A stretch of 64,000 nt of DNA from Methylomonas montana. Lineage in GTDB: Bacteria; Pseudomonadota; Gammaproteobacteria; Methylococcales; Methylomonadaceae. The DNA lies in the NCBI RefSeq assembly GCF_030490285.1, contig NZ_CP129884.1, positions 1,426,001 to 1,490,000 of the forward strand. The letters are read 5' to 3'. Positions within the stretch are counted from its first letter, which is position 1. Each line of letters starts with the position of its first letter. Below are positions 1 through 9,239 of this stretch, one piece after another. Made by a program: the position numbers and the translations under genes. The notes under the pieces are model-generated. The model did not search any database. It saw nothing but the letters and a program-made list of their open reading frames with translations, and was not told the DNA's origin.

Positions 1-870
1 AATCTGGTGGCGTGCAGTCTACAGCCGGTGTTTGAATCGCCGCGGGAGCGGCAATTGCGAGATGGCCGTAAAGTCAATATTACCCATAGCTCGCTCGGCA
101 ACGACGCCGAACAAATCATTTTATTGTCCGATGTCAGTGAGTTACGCGCCTTACAAGAGACACTGGTTCAGCAAAAACAACTTAGCGCAATGGGCGAAAT
201 GGTGGCCGGCCTGGCTCATCAGGTCCGCACGCCGCTGGCCACAGCGATATTGTATGCGTCGCAAATGAGCAAACCGGCACTTGCCGATGAAAAGCGCCAA
301 CAATTTTCCGAGAAAATTTTGGAGCGCTTGCATTATTTGGAGCGCCAGGTCAACGACATGCTGATTTTTGCCAAGCAGGGGCGCATGGCGATGCAAAGCT
401 TCTCGCTCAAGCATCTGCTCGCTCATCTCGCCGAGGCGATGGAGGGGTATGCCGGCGAATTTAGCATCGACAATCGAGTCGCTGCCGACCAATTGCTCGG
501 TAACGAGGATGCACTGCGTGGGGCCATATTGAACTTGATTAACAATGCCGCGGAAGCCGGAGCCGGCCGGATTGGGCTACAGGTGCAGGCTGGCGAGACC
601 GGCAGTATTGAGTTCGCTGTCGCCGATAACGGTCCCGGTATCGCCCAAGATCAGCAAGATAAATTATTTGAACCGTTTTACACCACCAAATCCAACGGCA
701 CCGGTTTGGGTTTAGCCGTGGTTGACAGCGTGGCACGCGCTCATGGCGGCCATGTCGTTTGCCGTTCGACGCCAGGCAAGGGTAGCTGCTTTACCCTGAC
801 GCTGGCAGGCCCGTGTGAGTATGCGCTCGGATTATCCGCCGGGATGCCAAATAATGGAGTAAGTCTATGA
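1..870 (+). CDS. flrB: Flagellar two-component sensor histidine kinase FlrB/FleS (5' end outside window)
   Basis: The reading frame is open from base 1 (Asn-Leu-Val...), so the gene starts upstream and only its C-terminal part is seen. A stretch that looks like the end of a PAS domain is followed by the phosphoacceptor H-box (GLAHQVRTPLA, His codon at 217-219). Then come an N-box (LNLINNAAEAG) and G-boxes (DNGPG, GTGLGLAV) of a HATPase domain. This is a complete kinase core. The downstream flrC overlaps by 4 bases, as in the flrBC/fleSR pairs of Vibrio and Pseudomonas, where the kinase phosphorylates a sigma-54 activator of mid-class flagellar genes. No transmembrane segment is visible in the part present, which agrees with the cytoplasmic FlrB family. 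The exact symbol rests on context. Confidence 0.88.
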   Translation, partial: NLVACSLQPVFESPRERQLRDGRKVNITHSSLGNDAEQIILLSDVSELRALQETLVQQKQLSAMGEMVAGLAHQVRTPLATAILYASQMSKPALADEKRQQFSEKILERLHYLERQVNDMLIFAKQGRMAMQSFSLKHLLAHLAEAMEGYAGEFSIDNRVAADQLLGNEDALRGAILNLINNAAEAGAGRIGLQVQAGETGSIEFAVADNGPGIAQDQQDKLFEPFYTTKSNGTGLGLAVVDSVARAHGGHVVCRSTPGKGSCFTLTLAGPCEYALGLSAGMPNNGVSL

Positions 871-2249
871 AACCGTACGACATTCTTATCGTTGAAGACG
901 ACCTCGCATTGTGCGAAGCTCTGTGCGATACCTTGGAAATCGAAGGTTATCGAGTCATTTCGGCAAAAAACGGCACGGAGGCGCTCAGTCAGTTGGCCAA
1001 GCATCCGGTTCGCTTGGTGATTAGCGATGTGCAAATGCCGGTGATGGATGGCTTTGCGCTGTTACGGAACATGCAGCAAAAATCCGAACAGATTCCGGTG
1101 TTGCTGATGACCGCTTACGGTACTATACCCAAGGCCGTCGAAGCCATGCAGTCGGGCGCGGCGGATTATCTGATCAAGCCCTTCGAAGCGGCCATGTTGG
1201 TCGATAAAGTTGTCGCGCTGATTAGCCGGCAAGCGCCGGTTGTTAGCGAGCGGGTCGTGGTCGACGAGCGCATGAAAAAGCTGTATGCCTTGGCTAGCAA
1301 AGTGGCAAAAACCAATGTGACGATGCTGCTGGAAGGCGAGAGCGGCACCGGTAAGGAAGTGCTGGCACGCTATATTCATCGCAATTCGCATTATCATGCC
1401 GGGCCGTTCGAAGCCGTCAATTGCGCGGCCATCCCGGAAAATATGCTGGAAGCGATGCTGTTCGGCTACGAAAAAGGCGCGTTTACCGGGGCGGTTCAAT
1501 CGGCGCCGGGCAAATTCGAACTTGCGCAAGGCGGCACATTACTATTGGACGAGATTTCTGAAATGGATATTTCCCTGCAAGCCAAATTGCTGCGGGTGCT
1601 TCAGGAAAAAGAAGTGGAGCGCTTGGGCAGCCATCGTAAGATCGTGCTAAACGTCAGAATTTTGGCGACTACCAATCGCAAATTAAAACAGTATGTGCAA
1701 GAAGGCAGGTTTCGCGAGGATTTGTATTTTCGCTTGAACGTGTTTCCGATGCGGATTCCGCCGCTTAGAGAGCGCACCGGCGATATTTTGCCTTTGGCGT
1801 TGGAGTTGTTGAATAAACACCAGGCGGCCGGGAAAACAACAGACGGTTTTGATGAGGCGGCGATAGCCAAGCTGCAACACTACAGCTGGCCGGGCAATGT
1901 CAGAGAGTTGGAAAATGTCGTACAGCGCGCGCTGATTCTGCAAAGCGGCGGCCCAATCGGCGCCGACGAGCTAATATTCGAAGAGGATATGCTGGTTTTG
2001 CCGAGTTTGTCCGCCGCCGTGCAAACTATTGCCGTACAATCGCGGCCCGTCGATGCGGGTATTGGGCATGCCGAACTCGGCAGTTTGGGCGATGGCGTAC
2101 GTTCCGCCGAGGAAAAAATTATCTTGCAGATGCTGAACGACGTCAGCGGTAGTCGGAAAACCACGGCTGCCAAGCTCGGTATCAGCCCGCGCACCTTGCG
2201 ATATAAAATCGCGCGTATGAAAGAAGCGGGTGTGGTGGTGCCTGGTTAA
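867..2249 (+). CDS. flrC: Sigma-54 dependent flagellar response regulator FlrC/FleR
   Basis: 460-aa NtrC-family activator. The receiver domain occupies residues 1-120, with Asp54 as phosphoacceptor in VISDVQMP and Lys104 in YLIKPF. The AAA+ domain has Walker A GESGTGKE (157-164), the sigma-54 contact loop GAFTGA (204-209) and Walker B GGTLLLDE. The C-terminal Fis-type helix-turn-helix (TTAAKLGISPRTLRYKI) binds DNA. The start ATG overlaps the flrB stop by 4 bases, so the pair is co-translated. It is predicted to switch on sigma-54 promoters of basal-body and hook genes. Two good matches to such promoters lie at 2254-2269 and 7857-7872 in this same cluster. Confidence 0.93.
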   Translation: MKPYDILIVEDDLALCEALCDTLEIEGYRVISAKNGTEALSQLAKHPVRLVISDVQMPVMDGFALLRNMQQKSEQIPVLLMTAYGTIPKAVEAMQSGAADYLIKPFEAAMLVDKVVALISRQAPVVSERVVVDERMKKLYALASKVAKTNVTMLLEGESGTGKEVLARYIHRNSHYHAGPFEAVNCAAIPENMLEAMLFGYEKGAFTGAVQSAPGKFELAQGGTLLLDEISEMDISLQAKLLRVLQEKEVERLGSHRKIVLNVRILATTNRKLKQYVQEGRFREDLYFRLNVFPMRIPPLRERTGDILPLALELLNKHQAAGKTTDGFDEAAIAKLQHYSWPGNVRELENVVQRALILQSGGPIGADELIFEEDMLVLPSLSAAVQTIAVQSRPVDAGIGHAELGSLGDGVRSAEEKIILQMLNDVSGSRKTTAAKLGISPRTLRYKIARMKEAGVVVPG

Positions 2250-2253
2250 TTGT

Positions 2254-2269
2254 TGGCTTAAAAAATGCT
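2254..2269 (+). promoter_or_regulatory. Sigma-54 promoter of fliE operon
   Basis: TGGCTTAAAAAATGCT matches the -24/-12 pattern TGGCACG-N4-TTGCW with the invariant GG and GC at the correct 10-base separation. It starts 5 bases after the flrC stop and leaves roughly 25-35 bases of leader before the fliE ATG at 2305. Its place directly behind the gene for the sigma-54 activator FlrC supports the call. This is a by-eye match. Confidence 0.7.
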
Positions 2270-2304
2270 TGTTATATGTCAGGCAACCTTATAGAGTCAT
2301 TTCC

Positions 2305-2616
2305 ATGTCAGATATCAGTGTTAACCAAGTGCTCGCGCAGATGCGGGCCATGTCCATAGAAGCCGGGTCCAAATCTCAACCTAGCGACACATCCGGGGAT
2401 TTTGCTGCCATGTTGAAACAGTCGATCGACGCGGTCAATCAAACCCAGCAAACCGCCAGCGGAATGTCCAAATCCTTTGAAATGGGGCAAGGCGATGTCA
2501 GTTTGGCGGAGGTGATGATAGCCTCGCAAAAAGCCAGCGTTTCCTTTCAAGCCATGATCCAGGTGCGTAATAAACTGGTGGATGCTTACAAGGAAGTAAT
2601 GAGCATGCCGATGTAG
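2305..2616 (+). CDS. fliE: Flagellar hook-basal body protein FliE
   Basis: 103-aa FliE, the small MS-ring/rod adaptor exported at the base of the flagellar rod. The conserved C-terminal half is clear: GDVSLAEVMIASQKAS, then FQAMIQVRNKLVDAYKEVM. An in-frame open stretch reaches back to 2230, but that would overlap flrC and run through the sigma-54 site. The ATG at 2305 (MSDISVNQV) gives the usual FliE length of about 100-110 residues. First gene of the fliEFGHIJ transcription unit. Confidence 0.93.
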   Translation: MSDISVNQVLAQMRAMSIEAGSKSQPSDTSGDFAAMLKQSIDAVNQTQQTASGMSKSFEMGQGDVSLAEVMIASQKASVSFQAMIQVRNKLVDAYKEVMSMPM

Positions 2617-2634
2617 GTGATTGGAATTTAAGCC

Positions 2635-4386
2635 ATGAGCGAGTTAGACAGAAATCTACCGATGGAGGCCCGCAGCCAAGCAAATACCGCCGATGCCGAT
2701 AAAATGCATCCGGCCTGGAAAAGCTTGACCAAATTGCCGATGGCACGTCAGGTCGGCTTGATGCTGGGCCTGGCGCTCAGCGTCGCGCTCGGCGTCGCCG
2801 TGGTACTGTGGTCGCAGGCGCCGTCATACGATTTACTGTTTTCCGGGATAGCGGAAAAAGATTCTGCTGAAATTCTGGACGCGCTGAGCAAATTGGGCGT
2901 GGAGTACAAAGTCGAAACCAGCTCAGGCGCGATCATGGTGCCGAGCGCAGATGTCCGCGAACTTAAATTAAAAATGGCCGCCCAAGGCTTGCCGCGCAGT
3001 ACCAGCCTGGGTTACGAATTGCTGGATAAGGACAACGGTTTCGGTGCCAGCAAAAATGTCGAGCAGATGCGCTTTCAGCGCGCCTTGGAAGGCGAAATCG
3101 CGCTGACCATTCAAACTATCCAAAATGTCAAATCCGCCAAGGTGTTGTTGGCGATACCGGTTCAGTCGGTATTTGTTCGCGAACGTAAAAAACCCAGCGC
3201 CTCGGTGGTCGTGGAGCTGTATCAAGGCCGCACCTTGGAAAAGGAACAAATCGAATCCATCATCCATTTAGTCGCGTCCAGCGTGCCGCTGATGGAAGCC
3301 GGCCAAGTGACCGTCGTCGATCATAAAGGCCGTTTGTTGAACAGCAAGGATGCTGGCGAGGATATCTCGTTGTCCAGCAAGCAGTTCGAATACAAGAAAA
3401 ACATTGAAGAACATCTGCGCGGACGGATTGAAAACATCCTGACGCCGTTGGTCGGTGGCGAAGGTGTGCGGGCGCAAATTTCCGCCGACGTCGATTTCAC
3501 CGTCACCGAAAAAACCCAGGAAATGTTTAATCCGGATTTGCCGGCCTTGCGTAGCGAGCAAACCCAGGAAGAACAAAACTCGTTGTCCAAGGTGCAAGGC
3601 GTGCCGGGTGCGTTGTCCAACCAGCCGCCGCCGACCGGTACCGCGCCGGAAGTGGCTAGCGGTCAGGAAAAACAAGAGGCGGTGGAATCCGGTTCCGGCT
3701 CGACCAATAAAACCGCGACCCGCAATTACGAATTGGATAAAACCATCACCCATACCCGGTTGGCGACTGGCGCCTTGCGGCGCTTGTCGGTGGCGGTGGT
3801 GGTGGACGATAAAAAAGTGGTTCAAGCCGACGGCAAGCTGACCCAGCAAGCCTATTCGCAAGAAGACCTCAATCAGCTACGAGACCTGGTCAAGCAAGCG
3901 GTGGGGTATGATAATAGCCGCGGCGATCAAGTTACCGTCACTAACGTCGCCTTCAGATTGCCTGACGCGCTGGAAGCCGTGCCTTCGGAACCTTTCTGGG
4001 AACATCCTTGGTTTGCCGGTGCGATGAAACAGCTGGCGGCGGTGGTTGTGGTGTTGCTGTTGATCTTGGGCGTGCTGAGGCCGGCCTTAAGAACTTTGAT
4101 TTACAAAGAGAAACAGCTCGAAGCGCTGGAAGAAGCCAAAGCGCTAGCCGAGGCCTCTGGTGGGATGGTGCGTTTCGACGAAGACGGCAAGCCGGTCGCT
4201 GTCGCGGTGGCTGTCGACGAAGAAACCGGCGAGGTTCGCTCCATCTCGACCGGTGCGGAAGACTTGCTGTTGCTGGAAGCGCCGCAAAGTTACGAAAAAC
4301 GCTTGGAATATGTGCAAAAACTGATCGACGAAGATCCCAAATTAGTCGCGCAAGTGATTAAAACCTGGTTAAAAGACGATGGCTGA
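2635..4386 (+). CDS. fliF: Flagellar MS-ring protein FliF
   Basis: 583 aa, forming the inner-membrane MS ring that holds the export gate and rotor. The N-terminal transmembrane helix spans about residues 40-60. The periplasmic ring-building motifs follow, including a Gln/Pro-rich stretch near 320-350 (QPPPTG). A second transmembrane helix (about 463-482) precedes the cytoplasmic tail that docks FliG. The stop overlaps the fliG start by 8 bases, so the two partners are translationally coupled. Length is typical of Pseudomonas-type FliF (around 560-600). Confidence 0.96.
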   Translation: MSELDRNLPMEARSQANTADADKMHPAWKSLTKLPMARQVGLMLGLALSVALGVAVVLWSQAPSYDLLFSGIAEKDSAEILDALSKLGVEYKVETSSGAIMVPSADVRELKLKMAAQGLPRSTSLGYELLDKDNGFGASKNVEQMRFQRALEGEIALTIQTIQNVKSAKVLLAIPVQSVFVRERKKPSASVVVELYQGRTLEKEQIESIIHLVASSVPLMEAGQVTVVDHKGRLLNSKDAGEDISLSSKQFEYKKNIEEHLRGRIENILTPLVGGEGVRAQISADVDFTVTEKTQEMFNPDLPALRSEQTQEEQNSLSKVQGVPGALSNQPPPTGTAPEVASGQEKQEAVESGSGSTNKTATRNYELDKTITHTRLATGALRRLSVAVVVDDKKVVQADGKLTQQAYSQEDLNQLRDLVKQAVGYDNSRGDQVTVTNVAFRLPDALEAVPSEPFWEHPWFAGAMKQLAAVVVVLLLILGVLRPALRTLIYKEKQLEALEEAKALAEASGGMVRFDEDGKPVAVAVAVDEETGEVRSISTGAEDLLLLEAPQSYEKRLEYVQKLIDEDPKLVAQVIKTWLKDDG

Positions 4387-5389
4387 TGACGAGAAAATAA
4401 ATCACGCTAAGCGAGCTTCTCTGCTGTTACTGGCGGTGGGTCAGGATCGTGCGGCCTCAGTGTTGCGGCACATGGGGCCGAAGGAAGTGCAGTTGGTCGG
4501 TTCGACCATGGCTCAGTTGGGGCCGATCAGTTCGACGATGATCGACGAAGTACTGGAAGAATTTATCATCGAAATCAAAAACGAAACTGGGCTGGGCCTG
4601 GATTCGGATGAATATATCCGCAGCATGCTGACCAATGCGCTGGGGGCGGAAAAGGCCGGCAGTATCATCGACAGGATTTTGCTGGGCGCCAACAGCAAGG
4701 GTATCGAGCAACTGAAATGGATGGATACGCGCTCGATTGCCGATTTGATTCGTCTGGAACATCCGCAAATCATTTCCATCATTCTGTCCTTGCTGGATGC
4801 CGATCAGGCCGCCGACGTATTGACCTTGCTGCCGCAAAACATGCGTTCCGATATTTTAATGCGCATCGCGACCCTGGAAGGCGTACAGCCGGCGGCCTTG
4901 CGCGAATTGGACGACATCATGGAGAAACAATTGACCGGCAGCGAAGGGGTCAAGTCCTCGCAAATCGGCGGTGTCGATGCGGCTGCCAACATCCTCAACT
5001 TTATCGAAAGCGGCGTCAGCGATCCGATGATGCAGGACATCAGCGAATCAAACGCCGATCTGGCGCAGCGTATCCAGGACAAGATGTTCGTGTTCGGCGA
5101 CTTGATCAACGTCGACGATCGCGGCATTCAAACCCTGCTGCGCGAAGTATCGACCGACCAGTTGTTGCTAGCCTTGCGCGGCGTCGAAGCGGCCTTGCGC
5201 GACAAGGTGTTTGCCAATATGTCCAGACGCGCGGCGGAAATGCTGCGCGACGACTTGGAAGCCGCTCCACCGGCTCGTTTGAGCGAAGTGGAAGCGGCGC
5301 AAAAAGACATACTAGCAATCGCCAAACGTCTGTCCGATGCCGGTGAAATCGCCTTGGGCGGCAGTGGCGGTGGCGATGAGTTCGTCTAA
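4379..5389 (+). CDS. fliG: Flagellar motor switch protein FliG
   Basis: 336 aa, the rotor protein that contacts the stator and sits on FliF. The middle-domain motif EHPQ (in RLEHPQIISIIL) and the C-terminal torque helix region with conserved charges (MSRRAAEMLRDDL) are both present. The start ATG lies inside the fliF 3' end and the 3' end overlaps fliH by 14 bases. This is tight coupling in the fliEFGHIJ unit. Confidence 0.96.
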   Translation: MADDEKINHAKRASLLLLAVGQDRAASVLRHMGPKEVQLVGSTMAQLGPISSTMIDEVLEEFIIEIKNETGLGLDSDEYIRSMLTNALGAEKAGSIIDRILLGANSKGIEQLKWMDTRSIADLIRLEHPQIISIILSLLDADQAADVLTLLPQNMRSDILMRIATLEGVQPAALRELDDIMEKQLTGSEGVKSSQIGGVDAAANILNFIESGVSDPMMQDISESNADLAQRIQDKMFVFGDLINVDDRGIQTLLREVSTDQLLLALRGVEAALRDKVFANMSRRAAEMLRDDLEAAPPARLSEVEAAQKDILAIAKRLSDAGEIALGGSGGGDEFV

Positions 5390-6080
5390 GAGCAACAAGT
5401 TTTCCGAGGCCGAACTCCAGTCCTTGGATCGCTGGACCGGTCTGCAGGATTTCAATGCGCCGCGTTCCGAGCCGGTCGAATTGGAAGAGGTTACCGAAAC
5501 GCTGACGGCCGAACAGATCGAAGAGATTCAAAAGCAGGCCTATGCCGAAGCGTTCGAGCAAGGCAAGCAACAAGGCTATGAAGAAGGTAAAACGGAAGGT
5601 TTAGAGACCGGCCGCAAGCAAGGCTACGAGGAAAGTCTGCATTTACTGCAAAAACAGGCGGCGGAACTCACGAGTTTGTTGGAAGCGCTGAGCGAGCCGT
5701 TCAAAAAACTCGACGAAGCGGTAGAGCAAGAGCTGGTCAAATTGACGATTGCGATTGCCAGTCAATTAATACGCCGTGAACTCAGAATGGAACCCGGTGA
5801 GATTGTCGGGGTGGTTCGGGAGGCTATCAATGCGTTGCCGCTGGCCTCGCAAAAAGTCACCGTCAATTTGCATCCGGACGATGCGGCCCTGGTGCGGACC
5901 GCATTGAAACTCGACGACAACATGCCGCCCTGGCGTTTGCAGGAAAATCCCTTGTTGAGTCGCGGTGGCTGTACCGTTGAAACCGAAGTGTCCAGTATCG
6001 ACGCCAGTGTAGAAAGTCGGTTGGCCGCGGTGATCGCCACGGTATTGGGCGGCGAGCGCCGCGAGGATTTAGGGCGATGA
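5376..6080 (+). CDS. fliH: Flagellar export ATPase regulator FliH
   Basis: 234 aa with the first ATG (MSSSKSNK) at 5376. A longer open frame from 5337 would overlap fliG by 53 bases and is less likely. The middle of the protein carries small-residue heptads of the FliH coiled coil (EAFEQGKQQGYEEGKTEG, about residues 55-80). The C-terminal domain (about 120-230) resembles V-ATPase E/FliH stator proteins. It binds and restrains the ATPase FliI, whose gene starts within its stop region (4-base overlap). Confidence 0.9.
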   Translation: MSSSKSNKFSEAELQSLDRWTGLQDFNAPRSEPVELEEVTETLTAEQIEEIQKQAYAEAFEQGKQQGYEEGKTEGLETGRKQGYEESLHLLQKQAAELTSLLEALSEPFKKLDEAVEQELVKLTIAIASQLIRRELRMEPGEIVGVVREAINALPLASQKVTVNLHPDDAALVRTALKLDDNMPPWRLQENPLLSRGGCTVETEVSSIDASVESRLAAVIATVLGGERREDLGR

Positions 6081-7423
6081 TACCCAGCGCCGACCGTGCC
6101 GAGCAGTGGCTGGCCCGCTTGCAGCCGTATCGGCAAAGATTGGCTGAGCCGCCGGAACTGGTAGTGGAAGGCAAGTTGTCGCGCATGGTGGGCTTGACGC
6201 TGGAAGCGGAAGGCTGCCGGGCGGCGATCGGCTCGCTCTGCCAAGTGATTACCATGTCCGGCAAGATCATTACTGCCGAAGTGGTTGGCTTTGGCGGCGC
6301 TCGTTTGTTTTTAATGCCTACCGGTGATACGCATGGCCTGGAGCCAGGTTGCCGAGTGATTCCGATGGGGAAAAACAGCTTGGCCAATGTCGGCTTTGGC
6401 TTGCTGGGCAGGGTATTGGATGGGGCCGGCAATCCCTTGGATAGCAAAGGCCCCCTGGATACCGATGCCAAGATTTCCTTGGCCGGCACCACGATTAATC
6501 CGCTCCGTCGAAAACCGATACGCGAGGCGTTGGACGTTGGCGTGCGGGCGATCAATGCCATTCTCAGCGTCGGCCGTGGTCAGCGGATGGGCTTGTTCGC
6601 CGGTACCGGTGTCGGCAAGAGCGTGTTGTTGGGGATGATGACCAAATTTACCAACGCCGACATCGTCGTGGTGGGGCTAGTCGGCGAACGGGGGCGCGAG
6701 GTAAACGAATTCGTCTTGAAAATTCTCGGCGAGGAAGGTTTGCGGCGTGCGGTAGTGGTGGCGTCGCCGGCCGACGATTCGCCGCTGATGCGGGTACATG
6801 GGGCTCTTCTGGCCACCAGCATCGCCGAGTATTTTCGTGATCAGGGCTTGGATGTGCTGTTGCTGATGGATTCCTTGACCCGTTATGCTCAGGCTTACCG
6901 GGAAATCGCCTTGGCGATCGATGAGCCGCCGGCTACCAAGGGTTATCCGCCCTCGGTATTTGCCAAATTGCCGCAGCTGGTGGAGCGGGCCGGCAACGGC
7001 GACGAAGGCGGCGGTTCCATTACCGCCTTTTACACGGTGCTAGCGGAAGGCGATGACACCAATGACCCAATTGCCGATGCTGCGCGTGGGGTGTTGGATG
7101 GTCACGTCGTGCTATCGCGCTCCTTGGCGGAATCCGGGCACTATCCGGCAATTGATGTCGAAGCGTCGATCAGTCGGGTGATGCCGGATATCGTTGAGCC
7201 GGAGCATTTGCAAATGGCTCGCGATTTACGGCGCTTGTATTCAACCTATCAACAAAACAAGGATTTGATCAGCGTGGGCGCTTATCGGCCCGGCGCCGAT
7301 CCGCGTATCGATAAAGCGATAGAAAAAAATCCGGCCATTATGGATTTTTTGCAACAAAGCATGGACGAGTCGGTGGATCTTAGCCGCAGTCTCAGCGAAT
7401 TGGCGACATTGTTGGCCGGCTAA
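6077..7423 (+). CDS. fliI: Flagellum-specific ATP synthase FliI
   Basis: 448 aa, the hexameric ATPase of the flagellar type III export apparatus. Walker A is AGTGVGKS (about residues 175-182), Walker B is in DVLLLMDSLTRYAQAYREIA, and the F1-beta-like signature with the ESGHYPAIDVEAS stretch is intact. Length matches the family (about 440-460). It overlaps fliH by 4 bases and fliJ by one base. Confidence 0.96.
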   Translation: MIPSADRAEQWLARLQPYRQRLAEPPELVVEGKLSRMVGLTLEAEGCRAAIGSLCQVITMSGKIITAEVVGFGGARLFLMPTGDTHGLEPGCRVIPMGKNSLANVGFGLLGRVLDGAGNPLDSKGPLDTDAKISLAGTTINPLRRKPIREALDVGVRAINAILSVGRGQRMGLFAGTGVGKSVLLGMMTKFTNADIVVVGLVGERGREVNEFVLKILGEEGLRRAVVVASPADDSPLMRVHGALLATSIAEYFRDQGLDVLLLMDSLTRYAQAYREIALAIDEPPATKGYPPSVFAKLPQLVERAGNGDEGGGSITAFYTVLAEGDDTNDPIADAARGVLDGHVVLSRSLAESGHYPAIDVEASISRVMPDIVEPEHLQMARDLRRLYSTYQQNKDLISVGAYRPGADPRIDKAIEKNPAIMDFLQQSMDESVDLSRSLSELATLLAG

Positions 7424-7875
7424 TGAAAAAATCGCAACGTATGAAAGTCCTCGTCGATCTACAGGCGCGTCAGGAGCACGAGGCGCTGGAGGCCTTGGGG
7501 ATTAGTCAGAAAAAATTGCAAGACCAACAAGCTCAGCTGGAAAATTTACAAAATTATCGTGTGGAATATTTAGGTAAATTCGCTGTTCGTCAACAGGCTG
7601 GCATCAACGTCAGTCAGTTCACGGAATTCAGGGCTTTTGTCGACAAGCTTGATAAAGCCATCGAAGGCCAGCTGCAGACCGTGACGGCTCATGAGCGGGG
7701 CGTACAGCGAGCGCGCAAACATTGGGAAGAATTGCACCAGCGGACCAAAAGTCTGCAAAAAGTCAGCGATTTGGCGTTGGTCGAAGAAATGAAAGTCGAA
7801 CAAAAACGCGAGCAGGCCGAGCAAGACGATAGAGCGGCGCGGTCTGGGCGAAGGGATGGCACGGGAAGTGCTTGA
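7423..7875 (+). CDS. fliJ: Flagellar export chaperone FliJ
   Basis: 150 aa, almost entirely alpha-helical and charged, as expected of the FliJ coiled coil that inserts into the FliI hexamer and escorts substrates. The typical KLxxQQxQLxxLxxYRxEY pattern is visible near residues 25-50. Its ATG overlaps the fliI stop by one base (TAATG). Its last codons contain the sigma-54 promoter assigned to fliK. Confidence 0.88.
   Translation: MKKSQRMKVLVDLQARQEHEALEALGISQKKLQDQQAQLENLQNYRVEYLGKFAVRQQAGINVSQFTEFRAFVDKLDKAIEGQLQTVTAHERGVQRARKHWEELHQRTKSLQKVSDLALVEEMKVEQKREQAEQDDRAARSGRRDGTGSA
7857..7872 (+). promoter_or_regulatory. Sigma-54 promoter of fliK, inside the fliJ 3' end
   Basis: TGGCACGGGAAGTGCT matches TGGCACG-N4-TTGCW at all but one position, with GG and GC correctly spaced. 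It sits in the last codons of fliJ and about 30 bases before the fliK GTG at 7903. A start site about 12 bases after the -12 element would leave a short leader holding the ribosome site AGGAGA (7891-7896). This would uncouple fliK from the fliE operon. Confidence 0.72.
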
Positions 7876-7902
7876 TTAAATGAAAATATCAGGAGAAATG
7901 CC

Positions 7903-9231
7903 GTGAATATCCAAGGTTTAAATCCGCTGTCTTTGTCGTCCGTTACCGAGAGTTCTGGCGTTGGGGAATTGCCGAGTGAAGGTGGTCATGCCGGTATGTT
8001 TTCGGCGACGTTACTGGATCAGTTGGCGCAATTGCAGAGCAGTTTGCAGAATGCCGGCATGGCCGATACGGCGCAGTTTGCCGGATTAAGTGGCGGGATC
8101 AACAGTCAAAACATGCAGGAGTTTGCCGCATTGTTCGGAAAGAGTTTGCCGACGGCAAGCAAGCTCGATCAAGACATCAATCTGGACGATACCTTGCAGA
8201 CCTTGGCGGATGTTCTGCAGTATCTGCAAAGTTTGGAAACGCTGCCCGCTGCCGGGCAAAATCCGGTTTTGCCGGCCATGCCTGCGAATCAGCAAGATTT
8301 TGCCGATGTGGCAGTCGATAATGCCGAATTGGCCAAGCAGCAAGCCGAGAATGCCGCTGCGCTGGGGCTTATCCAAGCGCAAAAGCAATTCGAGGCCGGC
8401 AAGCAGGCGCTTGGCGAGGCAATGAAAACCGCCGCGGTTGCCGGTGAAACGATGCCGGCCATCAACAACGGACCGCAATTGCCGGGCACCGAGCTTAAAC
8501 AAGATGCCTTGTCAGCCTTGAATGGCGGGGAGGATCCGCAAATAGCCGGGAGTCTGAACGGCAGCTTTGCGAAATCATTGTCCGGACAAGGTGGGGCTTT
8601 CGGCCAAACCGGTCAAGACAGTGGCGCGAATGCCTTTCTGAGCGAGCAAGATGTGGCTGCCGCGAAGCCTCAAACAGGAAGCGGCGACGCCGACAGCAGT
8701 CTGTCGAGAATGACGGCCGACATCGCTCAATTGAATAAATCGGTCAACAGCGCTGGCCAAAGTCCGGCACCGGCAATCGCCAAACCTTTTACACATCCGG
8801 GATGGAACGCTGAGTTAGGCGAAAAGTTGCTGTGGATGCATAAGCAAGCGGTACCGTCGGCGGAAATTCGGCTCAATCCTGAGCATCTCGGACCGATTTC
8901 CATCAAGATCGATGTTAATCAGGATCAAGCCAGCGTGGCTTTCACCGCGCAGCATGCGGCGGTCAGGGACGCGATCGAAGCGGCTATCCCCAAATTGCGG
9001 GAAATGTTGGGGGGGCAGAATTTGAATTTGGCGGATGTTAACGTTTCCCAGCAACAATCCGAACAGAAACAGGGGCGAGATTTTTTTCAAATGGCCGGCG
9101 AGCAAAATCGGCGCGGTCAGTCGCAAGACCCGGATGAGACCTTGGTAAACGAGGGCTCAACTCATATTCTCGATGAGATCGAAGCCGGTAGAGCCATTGC
9201 CAGCAACGGTTTGCTAAGCCTATTTGCCTAA
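7903..9231 (+). CDS. fliK: Flagellar hook-length control protein FliK
   Basis: 442 aa with a GTG start preceded by AGGAGA at a 6-base spacing. The long N-terminal part is low in complexity and rich in Gln, Ala and Gly, as usual for this secreted molecular ruler. The conserved Flg_hook domain lies near residues 305-400, with the signature LNPEHLGPISIKI and the following AQHAAVRDAIEAAIPKLREML. It switches export specificity from hook to filament. A hairpin follows the stop. Confidence 0.9.
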   Translation: MNIQGLNPLSLSSVTESSGVGELPSEGGHAGMFSATLLDQLAQLQSSLQNAGMADTAQFAGLSGGINSQNMQEFAALFGKSLPTASKLDQDINLDDTLQTLADVLQYLQSLETLPAAGQNPVLPAMPANQQDFADVAVDNAELAKQQAENAAALGLIQAQKQFEAGKQALGEAMKTAAVAGETMPAINNGPQLPGTELKQDALSALNGGEDPQIAGSLNGSFAKSLSGQGGAFGQTGQDSGANAFLSEQDVAAAKPQTGSGDADSSLSRMTADIAQLNKSVNSAGQSPAPAIAKPFTHPGWNAELGEKLLWMHKQAVPSAEIRLNPEHLGPISIKIDVNQDQASVAFTAQHAAVRDAIEAAIPKLREMLGGQNLNLADVNVSQQQSEQKQGRDFFQMAGEQNRRGQSQDPDETLVNEGSTHILDEIEAGRAIASNGLLSLFA

Positions 9232-9239
9232 TCGCCTCA

